A DNA stretch of 51,714 bases from NCBI GenBank assembly GCA_903835655.1, contig CAILNT010000118.1:1-51714 (forward strand), read 5' to 3'. This stretch comes from an uncultured Pseudomonadota bacterium. Lineage in GTDB: Bacteria > Pseudomonadota > Gammaproteobacteria > Burkholderiales > Thiobacillaceae. This document shows, piece after piece, positions 42,961-51,714 of this stretch (position 1 is the stretch's first letter; each line of letters starts with the position of its first letter). A program made the position numbers and the translations under genes. The notes beneath the pieces are model-generated. The model ran no database searches. It was not told where the DNA came from and was given only the letters and a program-made list of their open reading frames with translations.

Positions 42961-44610
42961 TCACACCCGGAAGCGCCCCGCCAGCTCCTGTAGCTCGACG
43001 GCCAGGGTGCGCAGATGTTGGGCAGAGGACTCGGTCTGGTTGACGGCGGCGCTGTTCTGCTCCGCGCCCTGGGCGATGCGTTCCACCTTCTGGGCGATCT
43101 CGCGGGCGGCCACGGACTGTTCCTTGAGCGCCAGATTGATGTCGTCCACCGCGCGGGTGACCTTCTCGGCACTGGCGCGAATGCCGATCACGGAATCGCC
43201 CGCCTTGTGCGCCAGCTGCACGCCGTCGTTGACCCGCTGCACGCCGGATTCCATTTCCTGCGCGGCGCGTTGCGTGCCCTGCTGAATCTTGCCGATCATG
43301 CCGGTGATCTCCTGGGTGGAATTGGCCGTGCGCTCGGCCAGTTTGCGCACCTCGTCGGCGACCACTGCGAAACCGCGTCCCTGCTCGCCCGCGCGCGCGG
43401 CCTCGATGGCGGCGTTGAGCGCCAGCAAGTTGGTCTGATCGGCGATGTCCTTGATGACGCTGACGATGCTGGAGATCTGCCCGGAGTAATCTTCCAGCTC
43501 GCGGATGGTGCCGGCGGTGGAATTGACCGCCGCGGCGATGTTGCGCATCTCCTCTGCGGTCTGGTGGATGATGCGGCCCCCCTCTTCCGACTGGCTGCCG
43601 GAGTCCAGGGTGACGCCGCGCGCCTCGCGCGCATGGGCTTCCACCTGATCGATGGAGACCGACAACTCCTCCACCGAGGCGGCCATGCTGGAAGCGGCCT
43701 CCGACTGCGACTCGCCGGCGCGCGCGCTGCTCGATGAAGCCGTCGACAATTCCATGGCGGCGCGATTGAGATTGTCCACGTTACCGCGCACCGCACCGAT
43801 GAGTTCGCGCAAATTGCCCTGCATGACCGCGAGTTTGGCGAGTATCTCGCCGATCTCGTCGCTACCGGCCTGCGGCACGGCTCGGGTGAGGTCGCCAGCG
43901 GCGATGGCTTCGACCGCCGCACCCGCGGAACTGAGGCTATGCGTGATGCGGCGGATGGTGACCAGCGACATGCCCATGACGCCCAGCACACCGATGAGGA
44001 TCAAGATGCCGTAGACCCACAGCATCAGGCGCTCGTGCGCCTGCGCCCCTTCATACTCCTGGCGCGCCACCGCTTCCTGATAGGTCATGAGGGCGTCCAG
44101 CGCTTCCTGCGCCGCCTTGCGCTCCTCCTTGCCCGCCTTGAGGAAGCGCGCCATCGCCTCAAGGCTGTAGTTGCCCGCGGCAATACCGGACTTGGCTTCT
44201 TCGAGCTTGGCCACCCAAAGCTTGCGCTTTTCCACGAAGTCGGCCGCCAGCCCTTTTTCCTGATCGGTGAGGTAGGTGGCCATGTACTTGGTCCAGAGGG
44301 CGTCGATGTCCGTCTTGCCTTTCTCCATGGCATCCAGATGTGTGGAGACCGGATGGTCATGGAGCGTATGCAGGGGATTATTCGGGTCGTGCTGGAAGGC
44401 GCGCAGGATATGACCGTAGTTTTCCTGCATCAGCGTGCCCATGCGGGAAAGGTCGTGCAAGCACACCACACGATCCTCGAACACCGTCTTCAGCGATCGC
44501 TCCGCCGTGGTCAACCCCCACCAGCCGACGATCACGGAAACCAGAAACAAACTCCCGGCCAGCACGGAGATGAACCACAGGCGGTGAGCGATCTTGAGAT
44601 TGTCGAACAT
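42961..44610 (-). CDS. Methyl-accepting chemotaxis protein (4HB type)
   Basis: 549 residues. Membrane segments at about 11-32 and 196-216 bracket a periplasmic helical bundle with several His residues ([20 protein letters not shown]), which might respond to metal or heme, an open guess. HAMP-like region (about 217-270) and signalling domain with [21 protein letters not shown] and [16 protein letters not shown]-terminus ends [15 protein letters not shown] precedes the start. It lies between ppx and the GGDEF gene on the same strand. Confidence 0.92.
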   Translation of the reverse strand: MFDNLKIAHRLWFISVLAGSLFLVSVIVGWWGLTTAERSLKTVFEDRVVCLHDLSRMGTLMQENYGHILRAFQHDPNNPLHTLHDHPVSTHLDAMEKGKTDIDALWTKYMATYLTDQEKGLAADFVEKRKLWVAKLEEAKSGIAAGNYSLEAMARFLKAGKEERKAAQEALDALMTYQEAVARQEYEGAQAHERLMLWVYGILILIGVLGVMGMSLVTIRRITHSLSSAGAAVEAIAAGDLTRAVPQAGSDEIGEILAKLAVMQGNLRELIGAVRGNVDNLNRAAMELSTASSSSARAGESQSEAASSMAASVEELSVSIDQVEAHAREARGVTLDSGSQSEEGGRIIHQTAEEMRNIAAAVNSTAGTIRELEDYSGQISSIVSVIKDIADQTNLLALNAAIEAARAGEQGRGFAVVADEVRKLAERTANSTQEITGMIGKIQQGTQRAAQEMESGVQRVNDGVQLAHKAGDSVIGIRASAEKVTRAVDDINLALKEQSVAAREIAQKVERIAQGAEQNSAAVNQTESSAQHLRTLAVELQELAGRFRV

Positions 44611-44693
44611 GGCATTTCCAGTGATTGCAGGGTACCCCCCGCTATTTCGGCAGCACCACGGAATACTTTAATGCCGCACCCCGCGCCGGCTGG

Positions 44694-45698
44694 CTAGAAC
44701 AACTCGATCGAGCCGTCGTGCTGGTTGTCTTCCACGGCGCCTTCGGCTCGCAGTGCACGGAAATCGCGCACCTGGTTGCGGCCATGCTCCTTGGCGTAAT
44801 AGAGCGCCTTGTCGGCTTCCTCGATGATGCGGGTGGGCAGATCCTGGCAATCGATCATGGTGTAACCGATGCTGACCGTGACCTGGCCTACCTGCGGAAA
44901 CGCGTGACTCGCCACGTTGCTGCGCAGCCGATCCAGCACCCTCGCCGCCTGATCTGTGCTGACATCGCTCAAGACGACGATGAACTCCTCGCCGCCATAG
45001 CGGAAAGAGCGGTCCTCGTCGCGCAAGGAGGCGCGCAGGATATTGGCAAAAGTCAGCAACACTTCGTCGCCGATCAGGTGACCGTAGGTGTCGTTGACGC
45101 GCTTGAATTTATCCAGATCGAGCACGGCGAGGTACTCGCCCATCCCCGGCGAGGTGGAACCGGTGCCGTCCCCCTCGCGCCTGTCGTGCAGGCGTGCGGC
45201 CAGGCGCGAAGACAGGTGCGATTCCAGCTTGCGCCGGTTTTGCAGGCCGGTGAGGGTATCCTTCTCGCTGTCGCTCATCAGCTTCATGAAGTTCTGATAC
45301 ACCCGCACCATGCCCACCAGCAGGCGCTCGCTGTTGACGTTCCAGCTCGGCATGCCCACCAGCAGGACGCGGCGCCCGCCGTCCTTAAAGACCTCCATCA
45401 CCGCCAGCATGTAAACGGTCTCCGGAGTCTGCGCCTGGCGGAAATCGTATTCCGACATTTCCCGCGCCAGCGCAATCACGCCCTCGGGCAAGGCTACATC
45501 CTCATCGCGGGAGGGCAACACGGTCCTCGCCGGACCGCTCGCCGGCAGATCGAGGAAAAACCCGCGCTGCGGCTGCAACATCTCGCGCAAGGAAGCGAAC
45601 AAACTGAGTTCCAGCGAATGCTGATCACGCTGCTCCGTGATGGCAACGATGGTTTCCAGCAGGATGTCGTGATCCAGCGGGGTAGTTTCCGTATTCAT
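44694..45698 (-). CDS. Diguanylate cyclase (GGDEF domain)
   Basis: 334 residues. The N-terminal ~165 residues look like a GAF-type or related sensory domain (LFASLREMLQPQRGFFLDL) without membrane segments. The GGDEF domain has LDLDKFKRVNDTYGH and the active-site GGEEF at 235-239. The inhibitory I-site RDED (226-229) is in correct register, so product feedback is expected. The domain should make c-di-GMP from two GTP. The protein ends GSIELF, similar to the tail of the CheZ-like receptor protein. It starts 25 bases after the LysM-FecR gene and is probably co-transcribed with it. Confidence 0.92.
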   Translation of the reverse strand: MNTETTPLDHDILLETIVAITEQRDQHSLELSLFASLREMLQPQRGFFLDLPASGPARTVLPSRDEDVALPEGVIALAREMSEYDFRQAQTPETVYMLAVMEVFKDGGRRVLLVGMPSWNVNSERLLVGMVRVYQNFMKLMSDSEKDTLTGLQNRRKLESHLSSRLAARLHDRREGDGTGSTSPGMGEYLAVLDLDKFKRVNDTYGHLIGDEVLLTFANILRASLRDEDRSFRYGGEEFIVVLSDVSTDQAARVLDRLRSNVASHAFPQVGQVTVSIGYTMIDCQDLPTRIIEEADKALYYAKEHGRNQVRDFRALRAEGAVEDNQHDGSIELF

Positions 45699-45723
45699 CC
45701 TGCTTCCTCTCTAGGAATTCATC

Positions 45724-47577
45724 TCAGTGCACCAACAGCAGGGGCAGCAGCAGCCACCAGGGCCGGTATGCCTCGACCTTCAGTGCCAGCGGCGCACTGA
45801 CCGGCCCTTCGACACCCTCCGCGCCCACGCCCCTGACGCGTAGCCAGTAGTCGCCCGACGCCGGCCTGGGCAGCGCGGCGTGGGTCTCGCCGACCTGGAG
45901 GCTGAGCGCCGAGGCGAAACCGGGCTCATTGCTCAGATCCACTCTGTAGGCGGGTGCTTCGCCCTTCCAGCTCACCTGTATCGGATCGCTCCCCGCCTCG
46001 GCCGCAACCTCGTAAGGTGCTTCGGGTGGCACGATGACCGTGCCGACCACGCTCCAGGGCCCGGCCTGGCCGTCGCCTTCGATGCCGCGCATATGCCAGA
46101 AATATTTTCCCGGCTTGAGCGCCAGGGCCAGACTGGTGGCTGCGGTTTCCTGCTTCATGGAATCGATCCGATCCGCCGCGGCACCCAGCTCCAGACCATA
46201 ACGCACCGCACTACCCACGGCACTCCAGGCAATACGCACCTGACCGTCGGCGGCACTCGCCCGGGCCGCCGGCGGATTCGGCAGCGGCTGCACGCGGAAG
46301 GCGCGATGCGGACTCCAGGCGCGCGGCTTGCCGGCCGCGTCCAGGCTGGCCGCGCGCCAGTGCCAATCGCCCTCGCCCAAGGTCTCGGCATGCGAGGTGA
46401 CGGCAGGCAGGCGGCGTTCGATCAGGCCATGGGCGAAATCCGGTGTCTGGGAGAATTGCAGCAGATAGCCCTGAGCCTCGGCGGAGGCATTCCAGGAACA
46501 CATCACCTCGTTGCGGTATACGCGCTCGCCCAACGTCGGGGCAAGCAAGTCCGGCGGCAAGGGGCGCGCGGCCAACACGAAGTCGTGGTCGCGGCTCTCG
46601 CCTTCCAGGCCGGTAGCGTCGATGCCGCGCAGGCGCAGTGCGTAGTGACCGTCGGGTGGCGCATCCGTCCAGGAGACGCTGGGCGCGTCCGTGATGTCGT
46701 CCTGCAACACCAGGCCTGCGTCCGTCACCACCTGGGCACGGTAAGCGCGCGCGCCCGGCAGGGCCTGCCAGGTGAAGGCCAGGGGCAGGCGCTCGATGCG
46801 CGCGGAGAGTCCTGCTGCGCCTGGCGCCGGCAGCAAGGGACGCGGCGCTTGCGGAGGCTGGCCGGCTTCGGCTACGGTGCCGTACCCGCCCGCCACGTTC
46901 ACTTCTCGGCCCCGCGCCGCGACCGCGACCACGCCTTGCAGCACCTCGTTGCGCAGGCTCTTGCCATCTTCGGACAGGTTCAGGCGGAAATCCGTGCCGC
47001 GCAGGCCGGCCACCGCCACCGGCGTGTTCACCTTGAAGCCGCCGGCCGGAGCGAGTTGTTTCGTGGCATGGGCCTCCAGGCGCCCCCCTTCCAGGGACAG
47101 TTCGGTGGACACCATCCCGGTCTTGCCGTAAGCCGCCAGGCGGCCAAAGGAAAGCTTGCTCGACGCCTGCTGCGTCAACACACTGGCGTCGGCCAAGCGG
47201 TAGGCCACGCTGCTGCGCGGCCCGGACAGCACGGTTTCGCCGCCGTTGAGCTGGGCGCCCTGGGTGAGTGGCCGGAACGGGCCCTCACCGGACTTGTAGC
47301 GGACATTGCCGCTGACCGCGGTGACCGTGACCGGCGCCGGCGTCACCTTGAGCAGCTCCACGGGAATCTTGATCCGGGTGTTCACCGGCAGGTGCTCGGG
47401 AATGGCCACGTCGTTGACGGCCTGCACACGCGGCCAGTCGCGCAGATTTTTCAGATAGGTCTGACCAATCTGAGAGAGAGTATCGCCCGGAGCCGTGAGA
47501 TAAAGCCAATCCGCCGCCTGTGCGGACAGGGCAAACAAGGCCGCAAACAGCGTGGCGAACGATGTCGGGATGCGCAT
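45724..47577 (-). CDS. Secreted LysM-FecR domain protein with Fn3-like repeats
   Basis: 617 residues. Signal peptide at 1-21 ([15 protein letters not shown]). LysM domain at about 26-73 ([21 protein letters not shown]) should bind peptidoglycan. FecR domain at about 85-215 ([17 protein letters not shown] to [20 protein letters not shown]). The rest has four or so beta-sandwich repeats, each with a WxA or WSP core and a YxLRLRGID-like strand ([27 protein letters not shown]). The protein ends in a hydrophobic [12 protein letters not shown]. Such proteins are often next to signalling enzymes in betaproteobacteria; here a GGDEF cyclase follows directly, so an envelope-to-c-di-GMP link is plausible but unproven. 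Confidence 0.85.
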   Translation of the reverse strand: MRIPTSFATLFAALFALSAQAADWLYLTAPGDTLSQIGQTYLKNLRDWPRVQAVNDVAIPEHLPVNTRIKIPVELLKVTPAPVTVTAVSGNVRYKSGEGPFRPLTQGAQLNGGETVLSGPRSSVAYRLADASVLTQQASSKLSFGRLAAYGKTGMVSTELSLEGGRLEAHATKQLAPAGGFKVNTPVAVAGLRGTDFRLNLSEDGKSLRNEVLQGVVAVAARGREVNVAGGYGTVAEAGQPPQAPRPLLPAPGAAGLSARIERLPLAFTWQALPGARAYRAQVVTDAGLVLQDDITDAPSVSWTDAPPDGHYALRLRGIDATGLEGESRDHDFVLAARPLPPDLLAPTLGERVYRNEVMCSWNASAEAQGYLLQFSQTPDFAHGLIERRLPAVTSHAETLGEGDWHWRAASLDAAGKPRAWSPHRAFRVQPLPNPPAARASAADGQVRIAWSAVGSAVRYGLELGAAADRIDSMKQETAATSLALALKPGKYFWHMRGIEGDGQAGPWSVVGTVIVPPEAPYEVAAEAGSDPIQVSWKGEAPAYRVDLSNEPGFASALSLQVGETHAALPRPASGDYWLRVRGVGAEGVEGPVSAPLALKVEAYRPWWLLLPLLLVH

Positions 47578-47635
47578 GAAATCTCCTGCCGGTAAGCTTC
47601 GGCCGCGACTATATGAAATTCACGAGGAAAAGCAT

Positions 47636-48841
47636 ATGCATATCGGCACTCCGCTCACCCCCTCCGCCACCCGGGTCATGTTGCTGGGTGCGGGAGAACT
47701 GGGCAAGGAAGTGATCATCGCCTTGCAACGCCTGGGCGTCGAGGTCATCGCGGTGGACCGTTACGATGGCGCGCCCGGGCATCAGGTGGCGCACCGCTCG
47801 CAGACCATAGACATGACCGATGGCAATGTCCTGGCGCGCATGATCGATTCCGAGAAACCCCAGATCGTGGTACCCGAAATCGAGGCCATCGCCACCGAGA
47901 CCCTGGCAAAACTGGAAGCGTCCGGCCTGGTCCGGGTCATACCCAGCGCCCGCGCCGTCCACCTCACCATGGACCGCGAGGGCATACGCCGCCTCGCCGC
48001 GGAAGAGTTGAAGCTGCCGACTTCGCCCTACGCCTTCGCCGATACGCTGAAAGCCTTGCGCACGGCCGTCGAAGGCGAAGGCGGCATCGGCTTCCCCTGC
48101 GTGGTGAAACCGGTCATGTCTTCCTCCGGCAAAGGCCAGAGCAAGATCGACTGCGCGGAAGACCTGGCCGGCGCCTGGCACTACGCGGCCACCGGCGGCC
48201 GCGTCGACCGCGGCCGAGTGATCGTCGAAGGTTTCATCGACTTCGACTATGAAATCACCCTGCTCACCGTGCGCGCCCCGAATGAGCAAGGCGAGGTGGA
48301 AACCCACTACTGCGAGCCCATAGGCCACATCCAGATGAAGGGCGACTATGTGGAAAGCTGGCAGCCGCAGCCCATGTCCGCGCTAGCTTTGGCACGCGCC
48401 AGGGAAATCGCCGCCCGCGTCACCGCCAACCTGGGAGGCCAGGGGCTGTTCGGCGTGGAGTTGTTCGTCAAGAACGACACCGTCTGGTTCTCCGAAGTCA
48501 GCCCGCGGCCGCACGACACCGGCATGGTCACCATGATCAGCCAGCACCAGAGCGAGTTCGAGCTCCACGCCCGCGCCATCCTCGGACTGCCGGTGGACAC
48601 CCGATTGCGCAATCCCGGCGCCTCGGCCGTCATCTACGCCGGCGTGGAAGGCCGGGGCCTGTGCTACGAGGGCGTCGCCGAAGCGCTGCGTGTCCCCGGC
48701 AGCGATCTGCGTCTGTTCGGCAAGCCGACCTCGTTCCCGCGCCGCCGCATGGGCGTGGCCCTGGCTTACGGCCAAGACACGGACGAAGCCCGCACGCGCG
48801 CCAAGGAAGCGGCGAGCAAGGTCAAGCCGGTCAAGCCGTAG
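47636..48841 (+). CDS. purT: Formate-dependent phosphoribosylglycinamide formyltransferase PurT
   Basis: 401 residues, ATP-grasp enzyme of purine synthesis that makes formyl-GAR from formate, ATP and GAR. Features: [48 protein letters not shown], the ATP-grasp loop [54 protein letters not shown] and [16 protein letters not shown]. Length is standard. ATG 47636 has GAGGAAAA upstream. It is divergent from the LysM-FecR gene and ends 14 bases before the convergent pyrophosphatase. Confidence 0.96.
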   Translation: MHIGTPLTPSATRVMLLGAGELGKEVIIALQRLGVEVIAVDRYDGAPGHQVAHRSQTIDMTDGNVLARMIDSEKPQIVVPEIEAIATETLAKLEASGLVRVIPSARAVHLTMDREGIRRLAAEELKLPTSPYAFADTLKALRTAVEGEGGIGFPCVVKPVMSSSGKGQSKIDCAEDLAGAWHYAATGGRVDRGRVIVEGFIDFDYEITLLTVRAPNEQGEVETHYCEPIGHIQMKGDYVESWQPQPMSALALARAREIAARVTANLGGQGLFGVELFVKNDTVWFSEVSPRPHDTGMVTMISQHQSEFELHARAILGLPVDTRLRNPGASAVIYAGVEGRGLCYEGVAEALRVPGSDLRLFGKPTSFPRRRMGVALAYGQDTDEARTRAKEAASKVKPVKP

Positions 48842-48855
48842 CCGCGCGTTAAGCC

Positions 48856-49329
48856 TCAGAACCCAACCCGCGGCCCGGGCCAGCGTTCGGGTATGGGGTC
48901 CGCACGGGCGATCGCCTCGGCGGCTTCGCACCAGCCATCGCAGGCATTGCGCCCGGGACTGCCGCGCCAGAAGTTGAGCAGGCGCTTGCACCGGGCATAG
49001 AAAGCGAAGAAGCGCAGTACCGCGCGACGCTGTTTCTCGGTCGGAGCCTGTGCGGCACAGACCAGTTTGTCGTCGGTCATGCCCCGGTCCGCCAGGATCA
49101 CCGCGCCCCAGGCCAGGGAGCGGATGCGCGTACCCGCGGCCAGGCGTGGCCCGAGCACCAGCGCATCCAGCAGATCACCTTCCTGGCCTAGATAATTCGG
49201 CACGGAGCCGTAGTTGTAGGGGCAAGGCAGGGGGGAAATGAAATCGATCCGGCCCGTGGAGCCGCGCTTCAAAAAACTGCCGCGCGGAATCTCGATGACC
49301 ACCTCGACCTCGAGCGGAGATGCGTTCAT
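48856..49329 (-). CDS. Inorganic pyrophosphatase family protein, variant active site
   Basis: 157 residues of the soluble family I fold: VEVVIEIPRGSFLKR, PCPYNYGSVPNYLGQEGDLLDALVLGPRL and ADRGMTDDKLVCAA. The PPase signature D-x-D-x-x-D is present only in part: the motif reads EGDLLDA, with Glu for the first Asp and Leu for the usual Pro. The Asp at the TDDK position and the NYG motif are kept. It may be a pyrophosphatase with altered metal binding or a diverged paralogue. ATG 49329 lies directly against the MITE end, whose GAGGA is its only plausible ribosome site. A longer frame starting inside the MITE (49524) would add 65 residues without homology. Confidence 0.8.
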   Translation of the reverse strand: MNASPLEVEVVIEIPRGSFLKRGSTGRIDFISPLPCPYNYGSVPNYLGQEGDLLDALVLGPRLAAGTRIRSLAWGAVILADRGMTDDKLVCAAQAPTEKQRRAVLRFFAFYARCKRLLNFWRGSPGRNACDGWCEAAEAIARADPIPERWPGPRVGF

Positions 49330-49573
49330 CCTTGAATCCTCAGTTGAACACGCCCGAGTGTGCGACTGGCGAGTTGTCTGGCAAGGGCGCGGAGTCGTAG
49401 CGCTTGAGCGCGTACGAATCCGGCCTACCCCTTGCGGGTGCAACGCAGCCAGGTGTGCAATCGGGTGCGTAGCGGCTTCACCCAAAGGGTGAGCGTGATC
49501 AAAGGCGCAATCCTCAATGTTCATGGAGCCTCACAAGGGAAAATGAGCGGTCAACTGAGGAATCAAGGTTCAT
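49325..49573. mobile_element. MITE-like element, copy B, with TTCAT target duplication
   Basis: Element 49330-49568 (239 bp) with ends CCTTGAATCCTCAGTTGAAC and the complement of CCTTGATTCCTCAGTTGACC, the same inverted repeats as copy A in opposite orientation. It is flanked by a perfect 5-bp direct repeat TTCAT at 49325-49329 and 49569-49573, the expected target-site duplication. No transposase. The left TTCAT contains the pyrophosphatase start codon (CAT, minus strand). Between the element and typA (49574-49687) nothing else is seen. Confidence 0.85.
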
Positions 49574-49685
49574 AGTCGCGAGATTAGCAGCCCGCCGAAC
49601 TTTTCGCCCGAGGCGCATTACCCACAGGGGTCCATGGATACACACAAGAACGACCGTCCTGTAACCTGGCTGAAAACCGCGTCGT

Positions 49686-49693
49686 GCTAGAAT
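49686..49693 (+). promoter_or_regulatory. Candidate extended -10 element for typA
   Basis: TGCTAGAAT matches the extended -10 pattern TGnTATAAT with one mismatch and lies about 28 bases before the typA start. No good -35 box is visible at the normal distance, which is usual for extended -10 promoters. Confidence 0.4.
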
Positions 49694-49721
49694 GCGCGGC
49701 TCTTCTAACGGTTGCCCATTC

Positions 49722-51560
<1,839 letters not shown>

Positions 51561-51581
51561 ACCACGGAGCCCCCCCACAGC

Positions 51582-51609
51582 AAACAGGCCCGCGAAAGCG
51601 GGCCTGTTT
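51582..51609 (+). terminator. Rho-independent terminator after typA
   Basis: Perfect 12-bp stem AAACAGGCCCGC / GCGGGCCTGTTT with a GAAA tetraloop, followed by CATG; the T-run is the TTT ending the stem. It lies 22 bases after the typA stop. Confidence 0.85.
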
Positions 51610-51681
51610 CATGGAGCGACAGCCGTCGATTCACGAGGCAGGCGCCGAGGCATTGGGTACCCCTTCAGATAGCAGATGTCA

Positions 51682-51706
51682 TGTAGGAGCGGGCTTGCCC
51701 GCGATG
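51682..51706. repeat. REP-like palindrome at the window edge
   Basis: TGTAGGAGCGGGCTTGCCCGCGAT is the classic short REP type of Pseudomonas and relatives, with GCGGGC-TT-GCCCGC as its stem. The right side continues beyond the window. Confidence 0.75.
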
Positions 51707-51714
51707 CAACGGTG

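Overview
The window looks like chromosome of a high-GC betaproteobacterium, probably Rhodocyclales- or Nitrosomonadales-like. That placement is inferred from gene content (HupK/Hyp set, DUF3391-type HD-GYP, 4HB chemoreceptors, LysM-FecR protein) and from overall base use; I see no rRNA or tRNA gene to anchor taxonomy. No CRISPR array and no complete IS element were seen.

Layout. (1) 1-7676, plus strand, clearly AT-richer than the rest: the 3' end of an IS630-type transposase, then a surface-polysaccharide cluster (polysaccharide deacetylase, three GT4-type glycosyltransferases, a sulfotransferase, a radical SAM/SPASM protein, and one possible tiny membrane protein). It looks horizontally acquired. 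(2) 7839-15465, minus strand: a [NiFe]-hydrogenase maturation operon read hupK-hypA-hypB-hypF-hypC-hypD-(HEAGH membrane protein)-hypE, tightly packed with several overlaps; no hydrogenase structural gene is in the window. (3) 15479-20441, minus: a MITE-like element, a PAS-GGDEF-EAL protein and a CheB-CheR-PAS fusion. (4) 20529-21157: a DinJ/YafQ-type toxin-antitoxin pair with a visible promoter/operator. (5) 21187-24777: ppk1 divergent from a CYTH-CHAD protein. (6) 24934-35471, plus: a chemosensory operon cheY - MCP/CheZ-like - STAS - cheA - mcp - cheW - mcp - cheR - cheD - cheB. (7) 35567-37196: a small coiled-coil protein and an HD-GYP phosphodiesterase. (8) 37210-47577, minus: a chemoreceptor with its own soluble Cache protein, prfC, ppx, another chemoreceptor, a GGDEF cyclase and a LysM-FecR protein. 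(9) 47636-end: purT, a variant inorganic pyrophosphatase with a second MITE copy at its start codon, and typA/bipA with a terminator.

How it fits together. Two themes run through the middle: chemotaxis-type signalling (five receptors, a complete adaptation set and a CheB-CheR fusion) and c-di-GMP turnover (GGDEF-EAL, GGDEF, HD-GYP). They may meet in the chemosensory kinase, whose linker carries a tandem MshEN-like motif, a fold known elsewhere to bind c-di-GMP. A weaker third theme is polyphosphate/pyrophosphate (ppk1, CYTH-CHAD, ppx, PPase). The less expected items are the MshEN-like CheA linker, a receptor-like protein with a CheZ-like catalytic motif, a HExxH membrane protein inside the hyp operon, a REP-like sequence translated inside HypF, and two inverted copies of a MITE-like element, one ending a gene and the other sitting directly before a start codon.
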